Shown here: piece after piece, positions 24,301 through 31,756 of the stretch | Layout: every line of letters begins with the position of its first letter | Position numbering within the stretch: the stretch's first letter is position 1 | Assembly (NCBI RefSeq): GCF_003626595.1 | Contig: NZ_RBAK01000007.1 | Span: forward strand, 186,001-250,000 | Direction: 5' to 3' | Origin: Micromonospora endolithica | GTDB taxonomy: Bacteria > Actinomycetota > Actinomycetes > Mycobacteriales > Micromonosporaceae | DNA: 64,000 nt | The notes under the pieces: model-generated | The model's input: only the letters and a program-made list of their open reading frames with translations | What the model was told of the DNA's origin: nothing | Databases searched by the model: none | Program-made: the position numbers and the translations under genes

Positions 24301-27129
24301 GGCGGTCTCCCGCTGCACGCCGGCGTCGCCGCCGCCGGTGCTGACCGGCGTCCGGCCGGTCGCGGTGAAGTACTCGGCCTGCTTGCGCTTGGGCTGCAAC
24401 TGCTCGATGTCGCGACCGGTCAGCGCCCCGGCTCCGCCGGCGCCACCGTCGTCGGTGTAGGTGGCCTCGAAGACGGCGAAGACGTTGGCCTCGGCACCGT
24501 GCCCGGAGGCCAGCGACGTCTGGACGGTGCCGGTGCAGCCGGTGTGCTGCTCCAGCGGGTGGGCGTGCTCGTCGTGACCGAGCAGCACCTGGAGCTGGAC
24601 CCGGTCGCAGTCGATCTCCCCGTCCTCCGGGTCGGTGACGGTGATCGTGTAACGGACCTGGTCGCCCCAGTCGAAGAAGCCACCCTCCGGCGGGAACTCG
24701 ATCTGCACCGTCGGCGCGGTGTTGCCCACGGTGACCGGGACGTTCGCGACCGCCGTACGGCCCTTGGGGTTGGTGACGGTGAGCTGGGCGGTGTAGTTGC
24801 CCGCCGTGGCGTACGTGTGTGTCGGGTTGGCCTCGGTGGAGGTCTGTCCGTCGCCGAACGCCCACGCGTAGGTCAGCTCGCCGCCGTCCGGGTCCCGGGA
24901 GCCGGAGCTGGAGAAGGTCACCGTCAGCGGGGCCGGCCCGGAGGTCGGCTCGGCGCTGGCCGCCGCGATCGGCGCGCGGTCACCGGCGATGTAGTCGATC
25001 CGGTAGACGCCGGAGTTGTCGTTGTTGCCGCCGAAGCCACTGCCCCACTCGATCAGGTAGAGCGCGCCGTCCGGGCCGAACTCGAAGTCCATCGGCCGGA
25101 TCATGCTCAGCCCGGTGAGCAGCTGGTTGATGTCCACCAACGACTTTCCGTCGGCGGTCACCTGCATGGTGTACATCTTGTTCTGGTTCCACTCGCCGAG
25201 CAGCGCCTTGCCGTCGTAGTAGGCCGGCCACTTCCGGTTCGAGTCCAGGTCGGCGTCGTACCGGTAGACCGGGCCACCCATCGGCGCACCACCGCCGCCG
25301 ATCTCCGGGTACCGCGGGTCGGCGGCGTATCCGTAGTCGACGGTGGCCGGGATCGCCGGCGGCAGGTCGGTCAGACCGGTGTTGTTGGGCGAGTTGTTCA
25401 CCGGGGCGGCGCAGTCGAACTTGGCACCGCTCGGCCCGGACGGGAACGGATAGTCGTTGTATGCCTCGTTCGTCCCGGTGCAGTACGGCCAGCCGTAGTT
25501 GCCCGGTGCGCCGACGATGTTCCACTCCACCAGGCCACGGGGACCCCGGTTCGGGTTGTCCGCGTTGGCGTCCGGCCCGTAGTCGGCGACGTAGAGGGTG
25601 TCGGTCTGCGGGTCGATGCCGATCCGGAACGGGTTGCGGAAGCCCATGCCGTAGATTTCCGGCCGGGTCTTCTCGGTCCCCGGCGCGAAGAGGTTGCCCG
25701 CCGGGACGGTGTAGGTGCCGTCGTCCTCCGGGTGGATCCGGAGGACCTTGCCGCGCAGGTCGTTGGTGTTGCCCGAGGTGCGCTGGGCGTCGTAGTCCTG
25801 CCGGCCGGGTCGCTCGTCGATCGGCGTGTACGCGCTCGACTCGAACGGGTTGGTGTTGTCACCGGTGGCCAGGTAGAGGTTGCCGTCGGAGTCGAAGGCC
25901 ATGCTGCCGCCGGCGTGGCAGCACGTGTTGCGCTGGGTGTCGACCCGCAGCACCTCCTTCTCGCTGGCCAGGTCGATGCTGTCCCCGGTCACCGTGAACC
26001 GGGACAGCAGGTTGCGGGCGATCCCGTCGTTCGGCGCGTAGTACAGGTAGACCCAGTTGTTGGTGGCGAAGTCCGGGTCGAGCCGGATGCCGATCAGGCC
26101 GTCCTCGTTGCCGGTGAAGACGTCCAGGTCGACGGCGGTGACCGTGTTGCCGGTGTCCGGCTTGACGATCTGCACCCGCCCGTCGCGCTCCACGTAGAAG
26201 ACCCGTCCGTCCGGCGCGACGTCCAGCTCCATCGGGTTGCTGGTGTTGCTGTCCAGCGTCACCTTCTCGAAGCTCTCGGTCAGCGAGGCGCCGCAGTCGG
26301 CGTCCTGCGCCCCGGCGGCGGTCCGGATGCCGCCGAGCAGGTGGGTCAGGAACTGCGGCTCGGCGTACGACTCGCGGGTGTGCCCGGCGCCGGTGTACCA
26401 GGCGCGGCCACCGTCGTAGTCCTGGCACCAGGCGATCGGGTGGTCGGCGCCCATCGCGCCGGCCCCCGGCGCGTAGCTCTTCTCGTCCAGGCTGGCCAGC
26501 ACGTGCACGTCGCCGCGCGGGTTGGACTGGAAGTTGTACCACTCGTCGAAGCGGGACCAGCGCTCCGGCAGGCCGGCGGTGGACGGGTGGGCCGGGTCCT
26601 CGACCTTGATGGTGGCCTGCTGGTTGGCCGGGTGGCTGGCGAAGTACGCGCCGACCAGCTCGCCGTACCAGGCCCAGCTGTACTCGGTGTCCGAGGCGGC
26701 GTGGATGCCGGCGTAGCCACCGCCGGCCCTGATGTAGCGCTCGAACGCGGCCTGCTGGTCGGGGTTGAGCACGTCGCCGGTGGTGGAGACCCAGACGACG
26801 GCCTGGTAGTTCGCCAGGTTCTCGTCGGTGAACGCGCCGGCGTCCTCGGTCGCGTCGACGGTGAAGCCGTTCTCCGCGCCGAGCTGCTGGATCGCGGCGA
26901 CGGCGGTGGGGATGGAGTCGTGCCGGAAGCCGGCGGTCTTGGAGAACACCAGGACCGAGAACGGGTCGGCGGCGGCGTTCGGGGCGGGGGCCGCCAGCGG
27001 CGCGGCCTGGGCGGTACGGGTGGCCGGCGCGGCCTGCGCGGCGGGCGCGCCGACGAGCGCGGACGTGGCGAGGCCGAAGGCGAGCAGTGCGGCGGTGAAG
27101 GGTCTGCGGGCACGGCGGGGTAGGGACAC
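21310..27129 (-). CDS. Secreted multidomain ThuA / sugar dehydrogenase / PKD protein
   Basis: A 1939-residue exported protein. Order of parts: signal peptide ending near AAQAA (35); ThuA-like glutamine-amidotransferase fold (about 55-275; VLVFSKTAGFRHDSIP); glucose/sorbosone dehydrogenase beta-propeller (about 290-710; VAPDGRVFYVERDGRV, PQQ-type); PKD (about 723-803; YAWAFGDG); CBM6-like domain (about 920-1046); second PKD (about 1063-1143); two similar DUF1349/laminin-G-like domains (about 1146-1343 and 1356-1553); two or three Ig-like repeats (1563-1826); helical C-terminus. It probably binds and oxidises or remodels a polysaccharide outside the cell; substrate unknown. Divergent from the thiamine operon. 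Confidence 0.88.
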   Translation of the reverse strand: MSLPRRARRPFTAALLAFGLATSALVGAPAAQAAPATRTAQAAPLAAPAPNAAADPFSVLVFSKTAGFRHDSIPTAVAAIQQLGAENGFTVDATEDAGAFTDENLANYQAVVWVSTTGDVLNPDQQAAFERYIRAGGGYAGIHAASDTEYSWAWYGELVGAYFASHPANQQATIKVEDPAHPSTAGLPERWSRFDEWYNFQSNPRGDVHVLASLDEKSYAPGAGAMGADHPIAWCQDYDGGRAWYTGAGHTRESYAEPQFLTHLLGGIRTAAGAQDADCGASLTESFEKVTLDSNTSNPMELDVAPDGRVFYVERDGRVQIVKPDTGNTVTAVDLDVFTGNEDGLIGIRLDPDFATNNWVYLYYAPNDGIARNLLSRFTVTGDSIDLASEKEVLRVDTQRNTCCHAGGSMAFDSDGNLYLATGDNTNPFESSAYTPIDERPGRQDYDAQRTSGNTNDLRGKVLRIHPEDDGTYTVPAGNLFAPGTEKTRPEIYGMGFRNPFRIGIDPQTDTLYVADYGPDANADNPNRGPRGLVEWNIVGAPGNYGWPYCTGTNEAYNDYPFPSGPSGAKFDCAAPVNNSPNNTGLTDLPPAIPATVDYGYAADPRYPEIGGGGAPMGGPVYRYDADLDSNRKWPAYYDGKALLGEWNQNKMYTMQVTADGKSLVDINQLLTGLSMIRPMDFEFGPDGALYLIEWGSGFGGNNDNSGVYRIDYIAGDRAPIAAASAEPTSGPAPLTVTFSSSGSRDPDGGELTYAWAFGDGQTSTEANPTHTYATAGNYTAQLTVTNPKGRTAVANVPVTVGNTAPTVQIEFPPEGGFFDWGDQVRYTITVTDPEDGEIDCDRVQLQVLLGHDEHAHPLEQHTGCTGTVQTSLASGHGAEANVFAVFEATYTDDGGAGGAGALTGRDIEQLQPKRKQAEYFTATGRTPVSTGGGDAGVQRETASDTAGGGQSIAFIEDGDWWSVVPADLTNIDQIRFRVASASNGGVIEVRAGALDGPVVATATVPATGAWQTYTDVTAPVTGAASGSLYFVARDPAGGSGSLFNVNWADFLGRGVTENAPPVVTATATPATGTAPVTVAFDGTATDAEGDTPLTYAWDFGDGGSATTLDATHTYTTPGAFTATLTVTDSKGAKSYATVPVRVDAPNTSCFGARSDDFTGNTLDRDRWTSVVRENQFLSVGDGALRLPTGVGDLYGSRNDATNLVLQPAPSGAWQVTTRVTVPVTATYQQAGLLLYGDDDNYAKVDLLYNGSRRVEFLRETAGTPRNDAADNVEAPAGDTIHLRLTSDGTNLTAAMSADGQTFTPVGRSAELAGIENPRIGLFALNGGTDAPVVDAAFDWFQVTPDAPAGPVDPSDEFTGDALDKCRWDAILREDPNGYRVTGGALRIDVPNGDIYGTDNTGPENFILQTAPAGDWTLETKVDGSLLDEQYQQAGLIVLADDDNYLKFDFIADNQVGQPVTRRIEFRSEIGGAVQSPQPEVTGLTESVWHLRLARGGDTFTASYSADGTTWTALTELTNTAVGATPKVGLFTLGGNQTASKTASFDYFRVSTEAGDDTAPVTTAEVSGTPVEGWHTGPVTVTLTAADPDGGSGVARTEYQLDAATAWTAYSAPVQVTGDGEHELRFRSVDEAGNVEETRTVTVRIDATAPVSSAVFAPANDEGWHAGTVPVVLTSTDAGSGVELLEWSLDGGAWTPYTEPVEVTGDGSHELLYRATDKAGNAETLKSAVVRIDGEKPTLLVSGLADGQLYGDSQDVRVSWQAVDPTSGLATVVGRLDGRPYASGTLQAMYELPLGLHELSVTATDKAGNATTSSVRFFVTTSFRDMQNLLDRFKATGRLSADAHKQLKAKLDAARKAEAAGNDTKAVKQLTDFRNLASGATLVPEAEVRDVLVRDADAMIVRLGGTASTAGVKANDGASVKGSGRLGGDPTRLAPGRRL

Positions 27130-27438
27130 TCCGGTCTCCTTTGTCCTGGTGGACAGGGGTCGCGGGGGCCGGCTCGCCGAAGACCGTCCCGGATGGAGCC
27201 GGTCGGACGCTGTGTCAGGGCGCCCGTTCCGGCATTATGTCGAATCGCTGAACAAATTAATCTCGGTAGATGCCTCGGGGGCAAGCCTTGGCAACATAAC
27301 GTTTCGGCAACGACGGCCGACATTCCCCTCAGGACAGTGCAAAGCCCTCGATGCCCACGGGTAAGGAAGGGCCCCCTGTTAACGCCTCCGGTAGAGGAAG
27401 GGCCCCTTCTTAACGCCGGGGCGGCCCCGAGACCCGGG
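27130..27438. other. Spacer between giant gene and thiamine promoter
   Basis: The part next to 27129 is the upstream region of the giant gene. Bases 27230-27330 are AT-rich for this genome and probably hold its promoter, but no clear -35/-10 pair was found. The distal end contains one copy of the 52-bp repeat (27363-27414). Confidence 0.5.
27363..27414 (-). repeat. 52-bp dispersed repeat, copy A
   Basis: On the minus strand the copy reads GTTAAG, a GGGGCCCTTCCT block, a CTACCGGAGGC spacer, then GTTAA and a second GGGGGCCCTTCCTT block. It is a near match to copies at 28200, 46800 and 52879. It ends 25 bases before the -35 of the thiamine promoter. Confidence 0.9.
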
Positions 27439-27467
27439 TTGGCAGCCCGGCCGATCTGCCGTACGGT
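27439..27467 (+). promoter_or_regulatory. Promoter of the thiamine operon
   Basis: TTGGCA (27439-27444, five of six consensus bases) and TACGGT (27462-27467) are separated by exactly 17 bases. Transcription would begin about 10-15 bases before the TPP riboswitch. Confidence 0.65.
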
Positions 27468-27481
27468 GACAGCCAAGTGAC

Positions 27482-27571
27482 CCACGGGAGCCCGGTGTAC
27501 CGGGCTGAGAGGGGGGCTGTGAGCCCCCGACCGTCGAACCTGATCCGGGTAATGCCGGCGCAGGGAGGAGA
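27482..27571 (+). promoter_or_regulatory. TPP (THI-box) riboswitch
   Basis: The leader holds the conserved THI-box elements in order: ACGGGAGCCCGG, CGGGCTGAGAGG, an 8-bp side hairpin (GGGGGCT with AGCCCCC), then CGAACCTGATCCGGGTAATG and CCGGCGCAGGGAG. These form the TPP-sensing three-way junction. Thiamine diphosphate binding is expected to repress the operon; the final GGGAGGAG overlaps or adjoins the thiE ribosome-binding site, so control is probably at translation initiation. Confidence 0.95.
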
Positions 27572-27577
27572 GTTGCC

Positions 27578-28204
27578 GTGCCGTCCCTGGGACGACTGCA
27601 TCTGATCACCGACACCCGGCCCGGCCGGGACCCGCTCGCCGTGCTGCGCGCCGCCCTGCCGGTGGCCCGTACCGAGCTGGTCGTCCAGGTCCGGGTGCTC
27701 GACGACGCCACCGACCGGGAGGCGTACGACCTCGCCTGTCGGATCGTCGCGATGTGCGCGACCTACGGTGCGACCTGCCTGGTCAACGACCGCCTGCACG
27801 TGGCCCTGGCTGCCGGCGCGGGCGGTGGGCACGTCGGTGCCGGCGACCTGCCGGTGGACGCCGCCCGCCGGGTGCTCGGCCCGACCGCGGTGCTCGGCGC
27901 CACCTCGCGCGAGCCGGTGACCGCCGCCGCCGCGGTCGCCGCCGGTGCGACCTACCTCGGCGTGGGGCCCTACCGGTCAACGACGACCAAGGACGGCCTG
28001 CCGCCGGCGATCGGGGTGGCGGGGGTGCGGGCCGTCGCCGAGGCGGTCCCGGTGCCGGTCATCGCCATCGGCGGCGTCACGGTCGCGGACGTGGCCGCGC
28101 TGCGCGCCGCCGGGGCGTACGGGGTGGCGGTGGTCGGTGCGCTCTCCGGTGCGGCCGATCCGGCCCGCGCCACGGCGGAGCTGCTCGGGGCGCTGACGTG
28201 TTAA
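27578..28204 (+). CDS. thiE: Thiamine phosphate synthase
   Basis: ThiE joins HMP-diphosphate and thiazole phosphate. The 208-residue TIM-barrel product has the ND pair (CLVNDRLHVAL), the TS of GATSRE, the T-T-K loop (YRSTTTKDG) and the phosphate-binding AIGGV. The usual Q-x-R-x-K is QVRVL here, so the lysine is not at its standard place. GTG 27578 stands after the riboswitch's GGAGGAG. The stop codon TAA and last Cys codon lie in a 52-bp repeat copy that starts at 28200. Confidence 0.88.
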   Translation: MPSLGRLHLITDTRPGRDPLAVLRAALPVARTELVVQVRVLDDATDREAYDLACRIVAMCATYGATCLVNDRLHVALAAGAGGGHVGAGDLPVDAARRVLGPTAVLGATSREPVTAAAAVAAGATYLGVGPYRSTTTKDGLPPAIGVAGVRAVAEAVPVPVIAIGGVTVADVAALRAAGAYGVAVVGALSGAADPARATAELLGALTC

Positions 28205-29337
28205 GCGGGGGCCCTTCCTCTACCGCAGGCGTTAATGGGGGGCCCTTCCTTACACCGGATGTGGCGGTGGTGGGGGCGGGGCCGGTCGGGCTGGCGATCG
28301 CGTGGCGGTGTGCCGCGCGCGGGCTGCGGGTCGTGGTGCACGATCCGGCGCCCGGGTCGGGGGCCTCGTGGGTGGCCGCGGGGATGCTCGCCCCGGTCGC
28401 CGAGGCGTACTTCGGCGAGCACGAGCTGACCGGTCTGCTCACCGCGTCGGCCGCGCGCTGGCCGGCCTTCGCCGCCGAGCTGACCGAGGCGACCGGCGCC
28501 GACCTCGGGTACCGCACCGACGGCACCCTGCTGGTCGGGCTCACCGCCGACGACCTGGCCGAGGCGCGGCGACTGTGGGCGTACCAGCAGGGACTCGGGC
28601 TGCCGGTGACCCCGCTGCGCCCCTCGGAGCTGCGCGACCGCGAACCGGCGCTGGCCACCCGGGTCCGCGGCGGCGCGTTCGCCCCCACCGACCACCAGGT
28701 CGATCCGCGCCGCCTGGTCGCGGCGCTGCGTACCGCGGCCGTCCGGGCCGGCGCCACCCTGGCGCCCAGCGCCGTCGATCGGCTGTCCGACCTGGACGCC
28801 GGGGTCACCGTGGTCGCCGCCGGCTGCGGCGCCGCCGCGCTCGCCGGGCTGCCGGTCCGGCCGGTGAAGGGCCAGGTGGTCCGGCTCCGCGCGCCCGGCG
28901 GCGTCGCGCCGGGCTTCCGGCACGTGATCCGGGGGTACGCCGACGGCGAGCACGTCTACCTCGTCCCGAGAGTCGACGGCGAGGTGGTGGTCGGGGCGAC
29001 CGTCGAGGAGCGCACCGACACCACCGTCACCGCCGAGGCGGTGCTGCGACTGCTCCGCGCCGCCGTGGACCTGCTGCCGGAACTGGCCGGGTACGACCTG
29101 GTCGAGACGGTCGCCGGGCTGCGTCCCGGCACCCCGGACAACGCCCCGATCCTCGGCCCGCTGCCCGGCCGGCCCGGCGTGCTGGCCGCCACCGGCCACC
29201 ACCGGCACGGCATCGTGCTCACCCCGGTCACCGCCGACCTGATCGCCGACCTGATCACCACCGGGGTGGCGGACCCGCTGCTCGCCCCCTTCACCCCGGA
29301 CCGGTTCACCACCGAGGAGGGAAATCCGTGGAACTGA
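28198..29337 (+). CDS. thiO: Glycine oxidase ThiO
   Basis: ThiO oxidises glycine to iminoglycine for thiazole synthesis. The FAD-binding motif VAVVGAGPVGLAIAW, the DAO-fold GSGASWVAAGML region and the C-terminal ATGHHRHGIVLTP motif are present. Two starts compete: GTG 28198, overlapping thiE by 7 bases and giving 379 residues whose first 20 or so are encoded by the 52-bp repeat; and GTG 28261, just after the repeat, which leaves only MAVVGAG before the dinucleotide fold. The first is listed because it keeps a full first strand and is coupled to thiE, but it is uncertain. Confidence 0.85.
   Translation: MLSGGPSSTAGVNGGPFLTPDVAVVGAGPVGLAIAWRCAARGLRVVVHDPAPGSGASWVAAGMLAPVAEAYFGEHELTGLLTASAARWPAFAAELTEATGADLGYRTDGTLLVGLTADDLAEARRLWAYQQGLGLPVTPLRPSELRDREPALATRVRGGAFAPTDHQVDPRRLVAALRTAAVRAGATLAPSAVDRLSDLDAGVTVVAAGCGAAALAGLPVRPVKGQVVRLRAPGGVAPGFRHVIRGYADGEHVYLVPRVDGEVVVGATVEERTDTTVTAEAVLRLLRAAVDLLPELAGYDLVETVAGLRPGTPDNAPILGPLPGRPGVLAATGHHRHGIVLTPVTADLIADLITTGVADPLLAPFTPDRFTTEEGNPWN
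28200..28251 (+). repeat. 52-bp dispersed repeat, copy B
   Basis: GTTAAG, GGGGGCCCTTCCT, CTACCGCAGGC, GTTAAT and a second GGGGGGCCCTTCCTT. It supplies the thiE stop codon and lies in frame at the beginning of the thiO coding frame. Confidence 0.92.
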
Positions 29338-29528
29338 CCGTGAACGGCGCCGGCCGGACCCTGCCCGGCGGCGCCACCGTCGCGGACCTGGTCCGCGCGG
29401 TCACCGACCAGCAGCGCGGCCTGGCGGTCGCGGTGAACGGCGAGGTGGTGCCCCGGACCGGCTGGCCGGCGACCGTGCTGCGGGACGGCGACCGCGTCGA
29501 GGTGCTCAGCGCCGCCCAGGGCGGGTGA
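29328..29528 (+). CDS. thiS: Sulfur carrier protein ThiS
   Basis: ThiS carries sulfur as a C-terminal thiocarboxylate to ThiG. The 66-residue ubiquitin-like product ends AAQGG, the required Gly-Gly tail, and begins MELTVNGAGRTLPGG. GTG 29328 follows GAGGAGGG (29314-29321) and overlaps the thiO end by 10 bases; its own end overlaps thiG by four. Confidence 0.95.
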   Translation: MELTVNGAGRTLPGGATVADLVRAVTDQQRGLAVAVNGEVVPRTGWPATVLRDGDRVEVLSAAQGG

Positions 29529-30304
29529 GCGCGGTGACCTTCGACCTGGGCGGCGTGACCTTCACCTCCCGCCTCGTGCTCGGCACCGGCGGCGCGGCCA
29601 ACCTGCACGTCCTGGAGCGGGCGATCCGGGCCTCCGGCACCGAACTGGTGACCCTCGCGCTGCGCCGGGTGGACACCGCACCGGGCACCGCCGGCGGACT
29701 GCTCGACCTGCTCGACCGCTGCGGCGTACGGCTGCTGCCGAACACGGCCGGCTGCTACACCGCCGCCGAGGCGGTCAAGGTCGCCCACCTTGCCCGGGAG
29801 GCGTTCGACACCGACTGGGTGAAGCTGGAGGTGATCGGCGACGAGCGGACGCTGCTGCCCGACGGGGTGGAGACGCTGCGGGCCGCCGAGGACCTGGTCG
29901 CCGACGGCTTCACCGTGCTGCCGTACACCTCGGACGACCCGGTCCTGGCCCGCCGGCTGGCCGACGTCGGCTGCGCGGCGGTCATGCCGGCCGGGGCGCC
30001 GATCGGCTCCGGGCTGGGCGTGAGCAACCCGCACCACATCCGGCTGATCCGGCAGAGCGTCGACGTGCCGGTCATCCTCGACGCCGGCATCGGCACCGCC
30101 TCCGACGCCGCGCTGGCCATGGAACTCGGCTGCGACGCGGTGTTGCTGGCCAGCGCGGTGACCCGGGCCGCCGACCCGCAGGCGATGGCCACCGCGATGC
30201 GGTACGCGGTCCAGGCCGGCCGGCTCGCGTACGGTGCCGGGCGGATCGAGCGCCGCTTCCACGCGCTCGCCTCCACCCCCGACGAGGGCAGGCCGGACCT
30301 GTGA
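29525..30304 (+). CDS. thiG: Thiazole synthase
   Basis: ThiG condenses DXP, iminoglycine and ThiS thiocarboxylate into thiazole phosphate. The 259-residue TIM barrel has the Schiff-base lysine region WVKLEVIGDE, the LPNTAGCYTA motif and the phosphate loop PIGSGLGV and DAGIGTASDAA. GTG 29525 overlaps thiS and the stop overlaps the next gene (GTGA). Confidence 0.96.
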   Translation: MSAVTFDLGGVTFTSRLVLGTGGAANLHVLERAIRASGTELVTLALRRVDTAPGTAGGLLDLLDRCGVRLLPNTAGCYTAAEAVKVAHLAREAFDTDWVKLEVIGDERTLLPDGVETLRAAEDLVADGFTVLPYTSDDPVLARRLADVGCAAVMPAGAPIGSGLGVSNPHHIRLIRQSVDVPVILDAGIGTASDAALAMELGCDAVLLASAVTRAADPQAMATAMRYAVQAGRLAYGAGRIERRFHALASTPDEGRPDL

Positions 30305-30954
30305 CGCGACCCGGTCTGCTCGCACCCGACCCGGGACCGACGGGCGTCGGGCCCGCCGGGGTGGTGGTCCTGACCGACCGACGCCTGGCGCGGCGGCCGC
30401 TGGTCGAGGTGGTCGCGGCGGCCGTCGCCGGGGGAGTGCGGTGGGTGGTGCTCCGGGACAAGGACCTGCCCCGGTCCGAGCGGGCCGCCCTCGCCGCGGA
30501 CCTGCGCGCGGTCCTCACCGAGGCGGGCGGGACGCTGGTCGTCGCCGGCCCCGACCCGCTCGACGGCGACGCCGTCCACCTGCCCGCCGCCGGCCCGTAC
30601 CCGCCGCCGCGCCTGCGGCTGGTCGGCCGCTCCTGCCACGATCCGGCCGAACTGGCCCGGCTGACCACCGAGGACTACGCCGTCCTCTCGCCGGTCTGGC
30701 CCACCCGGACCAAACCCGGCTACGGCCCGCCCCTGCGACCGGCCGGACTGCGCGCGCTGATCCGGGTCTGCCCCGTTCCGGTGCTGGCCCTCGGCGGCAT
30801 CGAGCGGCCCGACCAGGTGCGGGACTGCGTCGAGGCGGGTGCGGCCGGGGTGGCGGTGCTCGGCGCGATCATGCGCGCCACCGACCCCGCCGAGACGGCG
30901 ACCACGCTGGGCAGCGCCTTCCGGGACGCGGCCACCACCGAGGGGAAACCGTGA
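30301..30954 (+). CDS. ThiE/TenI-family protein (second copy)
   Basis: A 217-residue TIM-barrel protein of the thiamine phosphate synthase/TenI superfamily. It keeps the R-x-K pair (VLRDKD), the GRSCHD serine region, the T-x-T-K loop (PTRTKPGYG) and the LALGGIE phosphate site. It lacks the Asn-Asp pair of ThiE, and a proline stands where TenI has its catalytic histidine. It could be a second synthase, a thiazole tautomerase or a salvage enzyme. It overlaps thiG and thiD by four bases each. Confidence 0.75.
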   Translation: MTRPGLLAPDPGPTGVGPAGVVVLTDRRLARRPLVEVVAAAVAGGVRWVVLRDKDLPRSERAALAADLRAVLTEAGGTLVVAGPDPLDGDAVHLPAAGPYPPPRLRLVGRSCHDPAELARLTTEDYAVLSPVWPTRTKPGYGPPLRPAGLRALIRVCPVPVLALGGIERPDQVRDCVEAGAAGVAVLGAIMRATDPAETATTLGSAFRDAATTEGKP

Positions 30955-31739
30955 CACCCACGACCGTTCTCACCATCGCCGGCTCGGACTCCGGCGCCGG
31001 CGCCGGCATCCAGGCCGACCTGAAGGTCTTCGCCGCCCTCGGCGCGTACGGCACCAGTGTGCTCACCGCCGTGACCGCGCAGAACACCCGGGGTGTGGAC
31101 GCCGTCCTGCCGCTGCCGCCACGGACGGTCACCGACCAGCTCGACAGCGTGCTCGTCGACTTCACCGTCCGCGCGGTCAAGACCGGGATGCTGGGCAGCC
31201 CGGCCGTCGCCGAGGTGGTGGCCGAGGCGGCCCGGAACGGGCGGCTGCCGCACCTCGTCGTCGACCCGGTGCTGGTCGCCACCAGCGGGCACCCGCTCGG
31301 CGTGGTGGCGGCGGTGGAGCGGTTGCTGCCGTACGCCGAGGTCGTCACGCCGAACTGCGCGGAGGCCGCCGCCCTCACCGGAGGGCCGGTGACCACGGTC
31401 GAGGAGATGGTGGCCGCCGCCGAGGCCCTGGTGGCCGCCGGGCCGGCGTACGTGGTGGTCACCGGCGGTGACGTCGACGCCGACGGCGAGGCGGTCGACG
31501 TGCTCTGCGGTGGGGGCAGCACCACCCTGCTGCGGGCGCCCCGGGTGCCCACCTTGCACAACCACGGGACGGGGTGTTCGTTCTCGGCGGCGATCGCCGT
31601 CCGGCTCGCCCTGGGCGAGCCGGTGCCGGTCGCGGTCACCGCCGCCAAGGAGTACGTCACCCGGGCGCTGACCGGCGCCCGGGACTGGGAGTTGGGCGCG
31701 GGTCACGGCCCGCTGGACCACTTCGGTTGGTCCGCTTGA
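30951..31739 (+). CDS. thiD: Hydroxymethylpyrimidine / phosphomethylpyrimidine kinase
   Basis: ThiD phosphorylates HMP and HMP-phosphate. The 262-residue ribokinase-fold product has TIAGSDSGAGAGIQADLK at the N-terminus, AVKTGMLGS, the DPVLVATSGH motif and the C-terminal NHGTGCSFSAAIA with the catalytic Asp replaced as is normal in this loop by the GTGC anion hole. GTG 30951 gives a GTGA overlap. Confidence 0.94.
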   Translation: MTPTTVLTIAGSDSGAGAGIQADLKVFAALGAYGTSVLTAVTAQNTRGVDAVLPLPPRTVTDQLDSVLVDFTVRAVKTGMLGSPAVAEVVAEAARNGRLPHLVVDPVLVATSGHPLGVVAAVERLLPYAEVVTPNCAEAAALTGGPVTTVEEMVAAAEALVAAGPAYVVVTGGDVDADGEAVDVLCGGGSTTLLRAPRVPTLHNHGTGCSFSAAIAVRLALGEPVPVAVTAAKEYVTRALTGARDWELGAGHGPLDHFGWSA

Positions 31740-31756
31740 GCGACAGGGAGGCTGTC

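Noticed and set aside
21259..27123. A 1954-codon open frame on the plus strand opposite the giant ThuA gene
   Set aside because: Its protein is Arg/Gly/Val-rich with no motifs, while the minus strand has a signal peptide and several known domains. Long antisense frames are normal in high-GC coding DNA.
30301..30954. Assignment of the second ThiE-family gene as TenI
   Set aside because: A proline stands where TenI has its catalytic histidine, so a TenI name is not supported; the gene is left as family level.
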